Source: Cryptomeria japonica (lineage: Eukaryota; Streptophyta; Pinopsida; Cupressales; Cupressaceae). Taken from it: a DNA stretch of 64,000 nt. Both the position numbers and the translations under genes were made by a program. The notes beneath the pieces were generated by a model. It saw only the letters and a program-made list of their open reading frames with translations, searched no databases and had not been told where the DNA came from. Shown here one piece after another: positions 47,766 through 60,240 of this stretch. How positions within the stretch are numbered: position 1 is the first letter of the stretch; every line of letters begins with the position of its first letter. The stretch is taken from positions 124,001 to 188,000 of the forward strand of contig NW_026728915.1 of the NCBI RefSeq assembly GCF_030272615.1, written 5' to 3'.

Positions 47766-50700
47766 TTCCCCAAACAGTCATCAAACATGCTGAGAAGTCT
47801 TTATCCCCTAAAATTGAAAGAATTTTGCGAGTTGAGATGTCTCCTCTATAGAAATAGTATTATAAATGGATTTTGGCGTGGCTTGCAATTACCCCGATTT
47901 TCTTATATCCTATCAAGACAATTAACTCCATTAATGTAAAGAAGAATTTGAATTATTTGGTAAAACAAGGGCATTTTACATGAAAAAGTTTTCTGCTTTT
48001 TTAGCACTACTTAATGCGTTTTCCTTCTATTTTTGTTGATTTCTCAGGCTCAAAGTAATGTGCTTGACGGCTTATGTGTATCACCATTCTCATTTATTCA
48101 GTGGCTATACGAGAGATGAGCCTTTGAATCTGGGTTTTGGATAGTTGAAACCAGGTGTCGGAACTGAAATGGAAAAAACCTTTGGAGTATTATTTATAGT
48201 TTTTGTTTGTAGATTAATACCAAGTGTTGCAAGTTTCAAATGAACAAGGAAATGCGATAGAGGGGTTTGTGCTTACTTGGCATTTGTGTCTAAAGATATC
48301 TCTTATTGTTTCAGGGGCACTGTGATCTATCTATCATTCAATGTGTTCATTGTTGGTTTTTTATTGGTTGCATTTCCAGTTGCACTTGTGTTTTGTGCCT
48401 ACTAAAAACATTTTCATTTTGAATGGTATTGTGATCTATTTTTAAAAGTAATTAAAAAGGAGCATAATTTTTCTCCAAAAAAATTGGAAAAGACTTCAAA
48501 GATTTTAGGGACAATTAAAGAAAATGAGTGATCTTATTATTTAAAAAGTGTACAATAGAATGTTGTTTTGTTAAGGAAATATCATTTTGATCAATGAAGA
48601 TAAAAGGAAAATACAGGATATATAATTTCATCTAGATGTAAAATGGTTTCATATAATTATCAAAAAAGGTAAAATAGTTATTTTATGAAAGAGGAGAGAA
48701 GTATTTAATTGCAAAATAAAGTGCAACAACAAAATAAATGGTTTCACATAATATTTTAGAGGAGATGATAAATGGAAGGAAGTAAAAACTTCTTGAAAAT
48801 GATATATAAATGGAGTAAATGTTTTTACATTTAAAAAGACAAGATGCGAATGCAAAGGAAATTTAATTCACTTAAGTGAATAATATTTCAAGCAGGATAA
48901 TTACTTGAGGTAACATTGAAATAATTTCACAAGAGAATTAAGGGTACAATTGTTATGTTGCAATCATATATTTTCACTCAAGTGAAATTGTGAACTCATC
49001 AGAGGTGCTAATTGAGAACAACGTGGAAATTTAGTTGTTGGCATCAAACAAAGGGAAGGGAACAAGTGTCAACAATAGATTGAATCTAGAGTTGTCTTCT
49101 CTTCTATATCTTTTTATTTCTTCTCATTTCTACCTATTTTAAAATTTTGTATTAGGCGAGGTAAAATAGAGAGGTTGTTGAAAATAGATTTTGGAAAGAA
49201 TGCGTAGACTGTAAATGCTTCTCTCATGGAAATACCAATCAGATTATGAAGTATTTTTTATAATATCATAAAAGTGTCTTCAAAATGTGCATTTTGAATC
49301 ATATGAACTCCAATACCAAAGATATTTAAAGTTGTCATTGCATCTTTTTGTAATTGTATTATTTGTCCATTGCTCTTTTCAGTTAAAAATTAATATGTTT
49401 TGATCAAATAATTGTCTTCTTGAGTAAATGATCTGGATTAATAACTAGAATAAAATGGTTGCACAAGATGATTTGTTAATGTAATGCATTAACATAATAA
49501 AATCTATTTATTAGGTTTGATTCATTGAGGGAATTTTTTATGGACTATCATTTGACTCCATGGCCTAAGAATAGGCATCAATCTATTTCACAAGTTAATG
49601 TATTTTTAGAAATAATTTTAAATATTAAAATGTATTTTAGTTTCTTATTTTTAGGTATAGATATAGATTAGGTTTTGGTTCTGACTGTAGAACAAGTGTT
49701 TGATAAACCAAGAGTGTAGTCAAATTTCAAGTTGATCAATATTTCCATGATATATTTTCATTAGAAGACATCTCTTGTAAATCACAATGTGTGTTCCTAA
49801 TCTGTACTGAATCCTTAAGAATTGTAAGGTCCACCCACATTTGTTTAGCAAATCTTGAAGTGCAAGATATTTTAGTCTTATGAGTGAATCTCGTTCTTTG
49901 GCCACTAACCAAAAAATATATGGATTAAAAATCAGCTATCTTATAGAAATTTATGGACAATCAATTGGGGAAAAGAAAATAATGACAACTCTTCTATGGA
50001 AGTAGACTGATATGTAATTTTGATATTGAATATCCATACCTGAAAAAGTCTTGTTGGAACAAATTTGAAGAAATTTTCAATTGTCCTTGTTGTAGTAGAA
50101 GACCCAACATGATCATGTGTTTTAAATAGCTCTTTGTTGTTTCAAATCTATTCTCTTACAAAGAGAGGTGACAACTTTGTTAAAAGAGCCTTATAAATGA
50201 TGAGACAAAGTTCCAGATCTATAAAATTTCTATTCGTGAAAGAAGGTTTGTAGCTACTACAACATTTTCAGTTATTCTCATAATTTTTAAAGAAATTTCA
50301 TTATGTTTAAAAGTGATTTGGTGAGTTTTCCATTTTCCATTTTCCTTTTCTAAATAATTGTCCTCCATTTGAGTGTCCCACCATGGTAGGTTTCCTATGT
50401 GCCCATTTTCCTTTTCTTAGTCATTGTCCTCTATGCCTTTGCCAACTACAAGTTTAGATATTGTTTGGATGCCTATTTTAATAGATATTTATAATACAAG
50501 ATTCTCCAACCTTCCCCTTTATGAATTTTGGTTTTCCATTTCTTTCCTTTGGTTTGTTTTCTAGTTTGAAGAGTACAAGATTCAGAATCTTCAACAACCA
50601 GTGCTCAAATAAAATTGTTATTCAACTTTAGATTAATCTGAACCTTTTGGGAATGATCCAGTGAGATTCTCTTTAGGGTGGTTGATTATCTCCAGACCAT

Positions 50701-51160
50701 GGAATCTTGGAAGAGGGCATTGTACTATTTCATAATATGTGATTTTGTATTTGTGTATCTTTGTTAGAATCCAACTGAGTTTGAAGATTTCTCCAATTTT
50801 TGGCCCATCCATAGTAGATATTTTATTCTTTAAATTTATTATAGATTTTACTTTTTAAATTCATCTTCTTCTCTTTCAGGGGTACTATAATCTGCCGGAT
50901 CTGCATGTTATTATCCAAAATATATAATTGGTTAATCCTCGTGGATTTCTCAGTCAGAGCTACTATAGTAATTTGATCATGTGGGTATCTCTCTAGTAAA
51001 GAAAAATCCATTGTTTCTTCATGATTATGAGAGTAAATGATCGTCTAGCCATGATCAATGAATCATTATGAAATAAGAGTTATGAAATAAGAGGGCTTTG
51101 TTTAGATGGTTTTCTTCTTTCATGCAAGATTTTAATTTTTCTGAACATAAGATGGTATAT
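47766..51160. other. AT-rich DNA without recognised gene
   Basis: Only ORFs under 75 codons with no recognisable sense. I see no LTR pair, tandem array or RNA gene here. Confidence 0.5.
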
Positions 51161-51169
51161 CGCTAATTG

Positions 51170-51640
51170 GATCTCAGGATTTTACTCTTATGTATCTTCC
51201 ACAAAAGGATTAGAGGAATTTTTTATAATCAATTTCTCTACAATGACCCTCATAATGACAAGGTAAGAAAATTGATTCTAGATTCTCCAAAAATATGCTC
51301 TAGTTCTAGACACCCATTTTAGAATGGATAGTTATGGTTTCACCAAAAGGTTTATGGGCATCCAATAGGACATAAAGATGAATAGGGGCTTCTAGGTCTT
51401 TAGAGAAGACATCATCTCTCTTCATTAAAATTCCTATCGTGTTACCTAGGGTTTCAATTATTTCCTATTCCATACTGCAATTGGAGAGATTGAAGTTGAA
51501 TGTAGGAGATAAATTTAATATGGGAAAGGGAGGGTTTAAATTTTGGGACCCAAGGTTGTGTTTGCAATCCTACACCATCTAGAAACCAAGTCTTCCCTCT
51601 AAATTCTTTGTCTCTGAATTTTTTTTATGAAAAAATGGTT
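51170..51640 (-). pseudogene. LINE ORF1 remnant
   Basis: Minus-strand sense IIETLGNTIGILMKRDDVFS, APIHLYVLLDAHKPFGETI, then after stops FLENLESIFLPCHYEGH. This follows the pattern of plant L1 ORF1 proteins: IGN-LG, then V-D--KPLP---I, then YE--P--C--C---GH. No ORF2 follows it at lower coordinates, so it is a broken fragment. Motif order is seen; assignment is inference. Confidence 0.4.
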
Positions 51641-53069
51641 AAAAAAATCCTACTCCTTCCCAGTCATACTCAACCCAATCAAATATATCTTTTTCTGAGG
51701 AATAAGATTCTATAACTTACAAATTAATGTACATTATGTGATATCTTGTATTTGAGGGCTAATAGTGTCCTCTGCAAATGCGATCCTAAGGTTATTATTG
51801 TTGCTAAGCAAGGAGTTGGCTAGGAATCTCAACAAGGCCATTTTCAAATCCCAATTCCTAGGCAGGATGGAAAATATAGTAAGGAATTGTTTAAATTTTT
51901 GGATTCCTCTGTCTAAGGATTTTGACAAAAGGGAGAGGAAATCCAAAAATTGTCAATCATTCTTCTGGATAATGAAATGGAATATCAAGACTATAAGGAA
52001 AACAATAAGGAATCTAAATTTCCTTCTAAATTGGACAAATGTGGTGGTCAGTCCAGAGCCAAACTGGAAAGAAACATTCCTCGAGCTGGAAGCTGGAGCT
52101 GCAGATTAATGAAGATAGTATGGAAACTGGTGAGCTTGTGGAAAATGGAAAAATGGAGGCCGTTTCTGAAGGTTAGAGGTTTAGCAAAGCTCTCTGTTTT
52201 GAGTTTTTGGCATAAGATCTTTTATGTTTTTATACACTAAACAGTTTAGATGGAATAGGAATTATGCAGCAGACCTATAGGTAGGCAGTATTAAAAGGTG
52301 AACAAATGTCTATATACTTAAATGTTGATGAACAACATGGGCCTGTAGGCAAATTTTGTAATACCAGATGCAAGATTTATCTCAGATGGAAATTAACAAT
52401 GATGTATATTTCTATTTTATATTAATGAAGGGGCTGATCCTAAAGGAGAGTCTAATTATGAAAAAAATTAAATATACATAAACTAATCTCTTTAAAAATA
52501 CATGTATACCTCAATCACATAAATTTCAAACATAAATAACAAATTACACAAACAATTGATTTCAAAAATTGTGTCGTGTTAATGAGAAGAATCGATAGGT
52601 TTCTAAGAAAAGTATCATGAAACCCTGCCAGAGCAGAAATTAGAAACTATTTTCAAATGCTAGTAAGAAAGTTGATTTGCTTGTATGCTGGCTGCTGTCA
52701 TCTGTTTACCGCAGATGAAATTGGGGGAGGAGGAGTTTATGGCGGAGCTCTGCAATGTTCCCATTAAATAGTCTATATAACTAATTGTAAATCTTAACAT
52801 TACAATTATAAAAAATAAAAAACAAATTCTGTAATCAACTAAATGAATTACAAATGATCTTTAAACTTCTATTTTAAACTTAGGATCTCATTGTAGATTA
52901 GATTTTTGTTATTTCAATTTTACACTTCGGATCTCATTGTAGATTTATACAGGTCCAAAATATATAGTATTGTCAATAAATTTCTTAATTGCCACTGCCA
53001 ATAATCCATCTCTCCAACAATCCATGTTTCCAACATCATGTGATTTCAATAATATAAAAAATGGGCTTT
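51641..53069. other. No supported gene
   Basis: Overlapping ORFs of about 100 codons at 51765-52240 are Lys, Asn and Leu rich and could be more LINE debris, but no motif can be named. The rest is AT-rich. Confidence 0.4.
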
Positions 53070-53165
53070 GGTTCTAGCTCGCTTTATTGTGGATCGCAAC
53101 TTAAGGCATGGGCATGCTCTCCATGGTCTTGAGTTCCATGGTCTTGAGTTCGAGTCCCCAGCTGT
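53070..53165 (+). repeat. Possible tRNA-derived SINE fragment
   Basis: TAGCTCGCTTTATTGTGG resembles an A box, and GAGTTCGAGTCCCCAGC resembles a B box (GTTCGANTCC). Between them CCATGGTCTTGAGTT is duplicated in tandem. There is no full cloverleaf, poly-A tail or target duplication that I can confirm. Confidence 0.3.
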
Positions 53166-53374
53166 GTTAACTTTGTATTTTATTTACTTAAAAGTTATTT
53201 TATAGCTAGTATATTTAATTTCGATCCTTACATATTTTTTATTAAATAGTATATTGAAGAGTTATATTGTTTACTTAAGACCTATTTTATAGGTAGTATA
53301 TTTACTTAAAAGTTGTTTTATTTAATTTTATTATATGAGTAGAGTTTTAATTTATACTACTTTTTATGTTGGCT

Positions 53375-53492
<118 letters not shown>

Positions 53493-54065
53493 TCTTTAAT
53501 TTTTTACATTTTACCCCACCTCTTATAGTTATATTATTGAAGATATATTTTGTTCATAAAGAGCTATTTTATAGCTAGTATATTTACTTTAAAGTAATTT
53601 AATTAAATTTCATTAAATAACTTATCTAGATTAATTTAAATTACTTTATCTTAAATATATTAAATTAAATAACATTTATGAAATTAATTATCATTTGTTG
53701 AGTGATGGTTATGCCTTCTTCTTGGTGGTAATGATTGACTTTTAGAATAGATGATTATTTCTCTTTATTTCAACATATCTAACAACAAATTTGTGCTCTT
53801 GCAAGATTCCATGAAATGGACCACAAAGTATTCTAATTTGAGACTTTATGTTTTGAGAGACTCTTATATGATTTATTATGTTTTTCTTATCTCCTCAAGA
53901 TACAATAGATCCACTTTCTACATGAATTTTTTCTTTTAGGCAAATTTTTAGGTCATTAAAATAATAACTAGTATACTTATATTTTAAAAAATCTATGTAA
54001 AATTCGCCGAGAGATATCTAATTTCAAAATATTTAAGATTCATAAAAATGAATAAATCATTTTAC

Positions 54066-54436
54066 CTTCTATGTGACAAATGAGAGCTATGCAAGAAAAA
54101 TACTTCAGTGATGAGAATAGTATTACGACCTTTGTTTTCATAGTGATCATGATATACTTCTTTCAACATAGCTGGAAATCCAGCCACTATTGTATATGCC
54201 TCATGAGTTTTCCTTGCAACATCTTCCATTTCCAATATTTTGAGTTCTTCGACATCATCTATCATTAAGGCAGTGTTTTCAATTTCCTTGACGATTTTGT
54301 CGCAATACTCTAAAATGGTTCTTGCACATTTGTCGATAGGGGTTTCGACAAAATTATTAGAGTTTATAGAAGCATGAGGACTCTCAACAATGATTTCTGA
54401 TTCATTCTGTGAAGCATCCATAGTTTCAACTTTTTG
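54066..54436 (-). CDS. Unrecognised coding exon with start codon
   Basis: On the minus strand TTTTTTATTTTTAG (pyrimidine tract and acceptor) is followed by 15 bases and ATG 54421. An open frame of 118 codons ends at CATAGAAG/GTAAAATG, a good donor, so the in-frame stop falls inside the intron. The protein is acidic (MDASQNESEIIVESPHAS ... CDKIVKEIENTALMIDDVEE ... EDVARKTHEAYTIVAGFPAM) and mostly helical in look. It would be the first coding exon of a gene running to lower coordinates. I recognise no family and found no second exon. Confidence 0.4.
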
Positions 54437-55700
54437 CTAAAAATAAAAAAAAAACAATAAAACTAAGATTAGTATTAAGGTACAATGAGAATAAAATAAT
54501 TCATAATTTGAAATAAAATAAAATTATAAAAAAATAATATTAAGTAATACAAATTGTACATGAAATAAATAATGAAAATACCTAATAGTCATTGGAAAAA
54601 TTCAACCATTAAAATATGATATTAGATGGCTTACTATGTTGAGATGTCACCAAAATCATATGAAATACCACAAAAATTATAAAATCATAAGCAAATGACG
54701 TGACAATAAAAAAATTAATCTTTCTATAGAAATAAATTGTTGTTAAATGCATATGGTGGTATGGAATATAGAAATAAATTAAAAAAAAAGATGAGAATGT
54801 AATAAATTAGAATTTATTAAAAACCAAAATTTCTAAAAATAAAATAGATTATTGTTATAAATTAGAATTTACAATATATTTTAAAAATTATTTCACAAAA
54901 AAAAAATTATTGTAAAAAATAGCATACTAACCTGGAAGACAAATTCTCCTGAAAATGTGAAAGTGTTTGCTTGGTGAACAAAAATTTTAATGCCTACACA
55001 ACATTAAATTAACAAATCTATATCAATATACATTTAATTAAGTGCACCCTATAGTTTTAGAGTTTCATATTAGAATAATGTTCTATCTTTTTATTTGAAA
55101 TATAATATTCATCTTCAAATTTGAAAGAAAAAGATGTAACTAATAGTAAATTTAGAAAGTAAAATATGAAACAAAATGAAAAGTTTCTATTTTGAACAAA
55201 TTCTATCTAAATTAACATTTCAAGCAAAAAAATCTATTTTTTCATGATTTCTAATTTTTTTTTAAAATTTAATATTCTAAATTTATTCTATGATATGCAA
55301 CTTTCTAATTTGAAAAATATTATATTTCCTATAAATTACACCTGTGTAAAAGAAAATGTAAGAAAAATAAGTGCTTCTCATCCATAGCTGTAGTAACAAG
55401 TTATAAAGGAAAACAAAAAACTTTCAAACAATGGTCCATAATTTATTAAAAAACAGAGTTTCTAGATATTAGAGAGCATATATAATATGGATTCTACCTA
55501 AAAAGCATTGAAAATTAAATTCTGATTCTGCACTGTGCTGATAATGTTTTTAATTCACCTCCCTTAACAGATATTTTATTAAATTCAATTTTTTTCTTAG
55601 TTATATAGTGGATCTCTAATGGCCAACTATGACTGGAATTTAACAATTTAATAAATTATTCTGAGAAGCTCATCAGAATTGTTAAAATTTTCAAAATCTC
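54437..55700. other. AT-rich intergenic or intronic DNA
   Basis: No ORF with sense in either strand; could be intron of the GAD gene on the + strand or upstream of the minus-strand exon. Confidence 0.4.
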
Positions 55701-55710
55701 ATGGGCTGGT

Positions 55711-56106
55711 GACAATTATCAAATTTTAAATAAATTACTATCAAATGCCAGGACTCTAACAAAAAATCTGGAAAGAACGGAGAAATTTAAAATATTATCC
55801 AAAGACATGGGGGTTCCTGTAGTGGCCTTCTCCTTCTCGCTCAAGGACAACACTGAGCACGATGAATATGAAATATCAGATCATCTAAGAAAATATGGGT
55901 GGATTGTTCCAGCCTATACAATGGCTCCAGATGCTCAGCACATTACACTTCTGCGTGTTGTGGTGAGAGAGGACTTCAACCGAACGATGGCAGAGCGCCT
56001 GGCTGCAGATGTTGACAGAGTATCAAAGGAATTGGAAGAGTTTCCTCCTAAGATAATTCATGCAGTTCAAGGCTTAGCCATTAGTGAAGAAGATAAAAAG
56101 GGGTAG
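55711..56106 (+). pseudogene. GAD: Glutamate decarboxylase, C-terminal exon
   Basis: The frame reads NARTLTKNLERTEKFKILSK, then DMGVPVVAFSFSLKDNTEHD, YEISDHLRKYGWIVPAYTM, DAQHITLLRVVVREDFNRTM, AERLAADVDRV. This is the C-terminal part of plant glutamate decarboxylase, the PLP enzyme converting glutamate to GABA. Coding sense extends at least 32 codons before Met 55807, so that ATG is internal. No clean splice acceptor is seen before 55711, and no earlier exon (with the PLP-lysine) was found. TAG 56104-56106 ends it before the usual calmodulin-binding tail, yet the frame continues (AKEAITES...) to TAA 56224-56226. AATAAA lies at 56284. It is either the last exon of a gene or a pseudogene fragment. 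Confidence 0.8.
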
Positions 56107-56283
56107 CAGGCAAAAGAAGCTATCACAGAGTCGAATGGTGGTGATAGCCATAGTCACAGGCGAAGAAAGGGATGCCATGCCCGCCATCCTCAAAACTCTA
56201 GGGACAAAACAAAGGGCATCTGCTAAAACATTTGTTAGTCCTCTTATATGTTCTTATTTTCATGGGGTCCTTTGTGTTTGCTG

Positions 56284-56289
56284 AATAAA
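56284..56289 (+). terminator. Possible polyadenylation signal after GAD
   Basis: TGTGTTTGCTGAATAAATG: a TGTGTTTG element and AATAAA, about 60 bases after the second stop of the GAD frame. Confidence 0.35.
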
Positions 56290-56299
56290 TGTTTCCTAT

Positions 56300-57272
56300 T
56301 ACTGTAAACTAAATGCGTGTGTTTTCATTTCTTTGAAGTTTTGTAGGGGTGCAAAGTTTTTCAATGCATTTTTAAACATGTTAATAAGTAGGAGTGCGCA
56401 ATTTTACTGTTGGTCAGTAGCTTGAATCATGATTTTTTCATCCTATATTGAATCAGCTTCGCAGTTTTACTGTTGGTCAGAGAAGAAGAAGAAGCAACAG
56501 CAGTTGGGAGGTTTGGCATAGTTAAGCTTGCAAAGGTCTCTAGTTTGAAACCCAGCAACACCAGTAGACTCTAGGAACAACAAAAGCCAAAGTTCACCGA
56601 TTCAAGACTCGACAAGACCAGAACCAAGGGCGTGTGAGATTTGTACCCAAGTAGATTGAAAAACAAACATAAACAAAGAATAATGATGTTTACGTTTCCA
56701 GCTCGAAATGGGAGAATCAAAAGCTTCTTCACAATATTGATGGGGCATTTGTGTTCGGATCAGAATGAAGCTTTTGTCACAGTGGGTGCGTGACTGAGGT
56801 AAGTGTTTTCATTGAGATAAATAAGTTTTTCTTTCTTTTTTTATATTCAAATTATTCTAAGTACGTAAAATCACATGATATGATTGGATTAGATTGGAAT
56901 GAATGTGACTTGTTATCTTGCATGTTTTTAATGGAATTTAAAGAGAACCCATTAAAGTAGCTCAGAGCTCATCCCAAATAACATGGAATAAATTTTCACG
57001 GTCATTACACCACTTTCTCGAGCCACTTTTAAAATATGGGTCAACCATGTCATTTTCCTTGCATGATACAGATTATAGAGATGTGATTTTCAACCAAAAA
57101 AATTTCATACGGAAATTTCAGTCATATTTTTATGAATACGTGTCAGTGTTTCTATTTAGAAGAGCATAATTCATCTTTGAGAAAGTGCTTTACTGCGCCA
57201 CAAGTCTTTTAAAGCCAAAATAACCTTGATGAACTGTACAAATGGAAGAGCTTCTCAACAAAATCCAGAGAA
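56300..57272. other. Intergenic, no gene seen
   Basis: CAGTTTTACTGTTGGTCAG occurs twice (near 56398 and 56461). No ORF of note. Confidence 0.45.
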
Positions 57273-57282
57273 CTATAAAAAG
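57273..57282 (+). promoter_or_regulatory. TATA-box candidate
   Basis: CTATAAAAAG in a less AT-rich setting, followed by GCGCGGAAAGC. It is about 230 bases before the small membrane-anchor ORF at 57503. Confidence 0.35.
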
Positions 57283-57502
57283 CGCGGAAAGCTTCTTCTT
57301 TTTGAATAAAGCATTTTTTCCTCGTATGTTAATGTTTTCTTTTAGGATGCGTTATAGTGTTGTGAGAGTTTTCTAAATAAATCAGTTTACAAACAAAATA
57401 ATAGCAGATTTGGATACAGAGATTTTAGTTTTGCATGCATTGAAAATTCCCTTCTAAGCTTCTACAATATAGAGCATTTGAGAGAGTGCATATCTCTAGA
57501 AA

Positions 57503-57637
57503 ATGGAATTTTTAAATGGTCATCGAAACTTTTCAACTTTGCTAATAGTTATTGTGCTACTTGCCCTAGTTTTTGTGTTGATTGCACAATGGAGAACAAA
57601 TTGTCTGTTCAAAACACTTGGTAGTGAACAAAGATAA
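57503..57637 (+). CDS. Small ORF with a single membrane segment, or first exon
   Basis: 44 codons: MEFLNGHRNFS, then a hydrophobic stretch of about 17 residues (LLIVIVLLALVFVLIA), then QWRTNCLFKTLGSEQR and TAA. The context AAAATGG is reasonable for a plant start, and a TATA candidate lies upstream. The pattern, a basic N-terminus then one hydrophobic segment then basic residues, is that of a signal anchor. CTTG/GTAGTG within codons 39-41 could be a splice donor, which would make this exon 1 of a larger membrane protein. No family recognised. Confidence 0.3.
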   Translation: MEFLNGHRNFSTLLIVIVLLALVFVLIAQWRTNCLFKTLGSEQR

Positions 57638-58681
57638 TATTAACATATGCGATTTCTTTTTTCATTTGTACAAGACAATACAATAACATGCAAAATACCT
57701 GTAATGAGTCAATTGAATCTGAAGTTGGCAGAGATATTAGATCATAACCGTATGTGCTTGCAATGCTGGTCCGTTAGAAACAAAACACATCAGAGATATA
57801 CACAATAAACTGAATCACAATAAACTAAATATATGTTCACACAAGGCAGAGGTAATGAAATTGGCCTACAAATAAACTGCCTGCAACATTTGTTATTGTT
57901 TTTGGTACAACTACTGAGGGCTTTTTTCGAAAACATATTCTGCCAACATAAAGAGATAAACAATTGAATGCAAGATGTTAACATTGACTAAATAACATCA
58001 TGAATCAAATTGCCCATCAAAACCAAAGACAACTATAATATATTATGTAGCAATAATATCAAAGTTGAACTTACAGACAAACAAATATAAGCAGATATTT
58101 CCTGAGCATATCTGTTGTAATCAATGAATTCCTATGTTTTATGAAGAAATCAAATCTGACGAAAATCTGTGTGTGGCATGCAAAAGTGGAAACCTATTGA
58201 ATAAAAAAGAAAAGTTATTAACAGATCAACAGTTCAAATCCTCGATATGTTTGCCGTCATTTATAAGATAAGTGTGTTACACATGAACTGCAATAAAGAA
58301 TATTCTACAACATTACTGTGCTTCATTTCCATTAAAGTGAATCAAATTTTAAGAGTTCTGTTAGGCCAGCGCACCCATTAACCTCCCTGAACTCTCACGC
58401 CTTTAAGGCTATTCACTTATGAATTTATGAATGGAGATGTTTTAAGATTTCTAGGCAATATCTCATGTAAATATGAAATTCTCTCCGAACATGTTAATAT
58501 TAAATTATTTTTATTCCATTGAACTTTGTCGGTCAAGTAATGTCTTCTCCTCTACGATACAACCAAAAAATTTCTTCAACCTTCGTGTGTAATTTGAAAA
58601 TAGCAATAGGTGTTGTTTTTGAAATTTGTAAGTCTGTGAATAAGAAATAATGATGAGAGCGACATGAGATAAAATTCTGCA
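57638..58681. other. No gene seen
   Basis: Spacer with short minus-strand ORFs lacking sense. The minus ORF 58533-58829 is a shadow of the exon at 58682. Confidence 0.45.
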
Positions 58682-59034
58682 ATGGGTGGAGAATGGAAAG
58701 TGCAGTCATGTTCATCAGAGTCGCCTGTACACAAGGTTGACAATGTAGTGCGAGAAGAACTTTACAGAATTTGGCAGACCGAGGAACCTTCAGAGGAAGC
58801 ATGGTTGGTTCTTGAAACAGACCCTCCAAAGGCTATTGAGCGGGTGGAAATAGTGAATGCAGGGGCGTCTCTTATAGAGCTTTATGGCTTGCCTGAAGAT
58901 GGGTCTGAAGAAGAATTATTATTATCAACACAGCAGGTGATGACACTTAAGGATCTTACCAACAAGACTAATAGGACCAGGAGTTTTACCTATACCATTC
59001 CCCAAAAACTTTCTCCCATTGCTGCAGAAAAGAG
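58682..59034 (+). CDS. First exon of a protein with an XRCC1 N-terminal-like domain
   Basis: Met 58682 opens a frame of 117 codons: WKVQSCSSESPVHKVDNVVR, YRIWQTEEPSEEAWLVLE, AIERVEIVNAGASLIELYG, then SFTYTIPQKLSPIAAEKR. Order and spacing (SCSSE.P.H...N, W......E.....L.L.....I..V.I.N.G...IE, then AAEKR) match the XRCC1 N-terminal domain, a beta-sandwich that in animals binds DNA polymerase beta and nicked DNA. The frame ends at AAAAGAG/GTAATA, a splice donor leaving two bases of a codon, at just the point where the family continues with Trp. Exon 2 was not found in the window; a long intron is likely. Codon sense is clean, so this looks like a live gene. Confidence 0.65.
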
Positions 59035-59040
59035 GTAATA

Positions 59041-60240
59041 TAATTTTTTGGCAGAGATTTGACAGAATTTAATGAAATATAAACCTTTAAATCGATTGGC
59101 TCCTCAACAGATTGTTGAAGATATTCCAAAATAAGAACGCCATGAATTCAAAACTCTTTTATGAAACAACTTACTTATAGATTTCAACCTAAATAATAAA
59201 AATATTCAAATGTGTGCCTATGATAAAAATAAGAATGCCATGATTTCAACATTGTTCTCTAAATCAAATTCCTAAAATTTCTCCATTGAAAATTTAGAAA
59301 AGATATAGAGAGAAATGCTAGTATTTCTTCCTTTGGCTTAAATATAAAATATTGACAGAGGAAAATGCAAACCTAAAGCTTGTCGAAAGCAAGAGAATAC
59401 AACTGCATAGCTATCGCAGTGACCAAAAGGAACATGATCATGTTCAAATAGTTGAGGCTCTGAACTTCCAAAGGTAAACGAAGAAACGAATGGAGAAATG
59501 GTAAGAGATGTTCGCTATGTATGAATGGAGAAAAGTGGTAGCCTATGCAATACTGACTATTTTAAGTCATCTTTGTCGTGCAAAATGTAACGCTCAATGG
59601 TGGAGTGAAATGTGCTACAAAATGTAACGCATGAGAGTGAGATGCAATGCCCTACAAAATTGCATTAAGTGTAATTTTCTGCTTGTACACCGTTACACAA
59701 ATCCTCTGACATCACTGCCAGATATTGAAGCAGAGTTGGGTCACCCTAACCAAGAATAGTCGCACTGGCCAATAATATTCACCTTGGCCAAGAATACAAT
59801 CCGCTACAGCTATATCGCCACTCCTTGAGATTTTTGACATCTGAATGCATGTCAATTTCTTATAAAAATGGTTTTGTGTTAACAGATAAGATCGATTCCA
59901 TTGTAGATCGCCTCTCGGCGAAATTAGTATGTTTTAGTTTTCTTTTCAAATTATTTAAAATCTGTATCTAAATCTTTCCTCGTGCAATTTAGTAATATTA
60001 AAATATATATCTGATAAATATATTAATATATATTTTCTAAATAGTATATAATTAAATTAAAAACTATATAAAAAAGGAATATATAATTTTAATATTATAA
60101 ATATTACTAATATATTTAAGCATATATATACAATAATATAATTAAAATTATTATATTAGGATTAAATACATTTTCATATTAAAAGAAAATCAAAATAAAA
60201 AATGTTAATTATATATAATCAATGAATAATAAAATTTGAG
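59041..60240. other. Probable intron of the XRCC1-domain gene, no exon placed
   Basis: AT-rich. An open stretch near 59366-59474 (between TATTGACAG and CAAAG/GTAAAC) reads NANLKLVESKRIQLHSYRSD but its phase does not fit the donor at 59035. CAAAATGTAACGC is repeated near 59579 and 59615. Confidence 0.35.

Noticed and set aside
55807-56106. Treating ATG 55807 as the true start of a 99-residue protein
   Set aside because: GAD-like sense continues upstream in the same frame, so this Met is internal to the family alignment.
59366-59474. Possible second exon of the XRCC1-domain gene (open segment between TATTGACAG and CAAAG/GTAAAC)
   Set aside because: The open phase does not match the two leftover bases at the first exon's donor, and the sequence does not continue the domain with the expected Trp.
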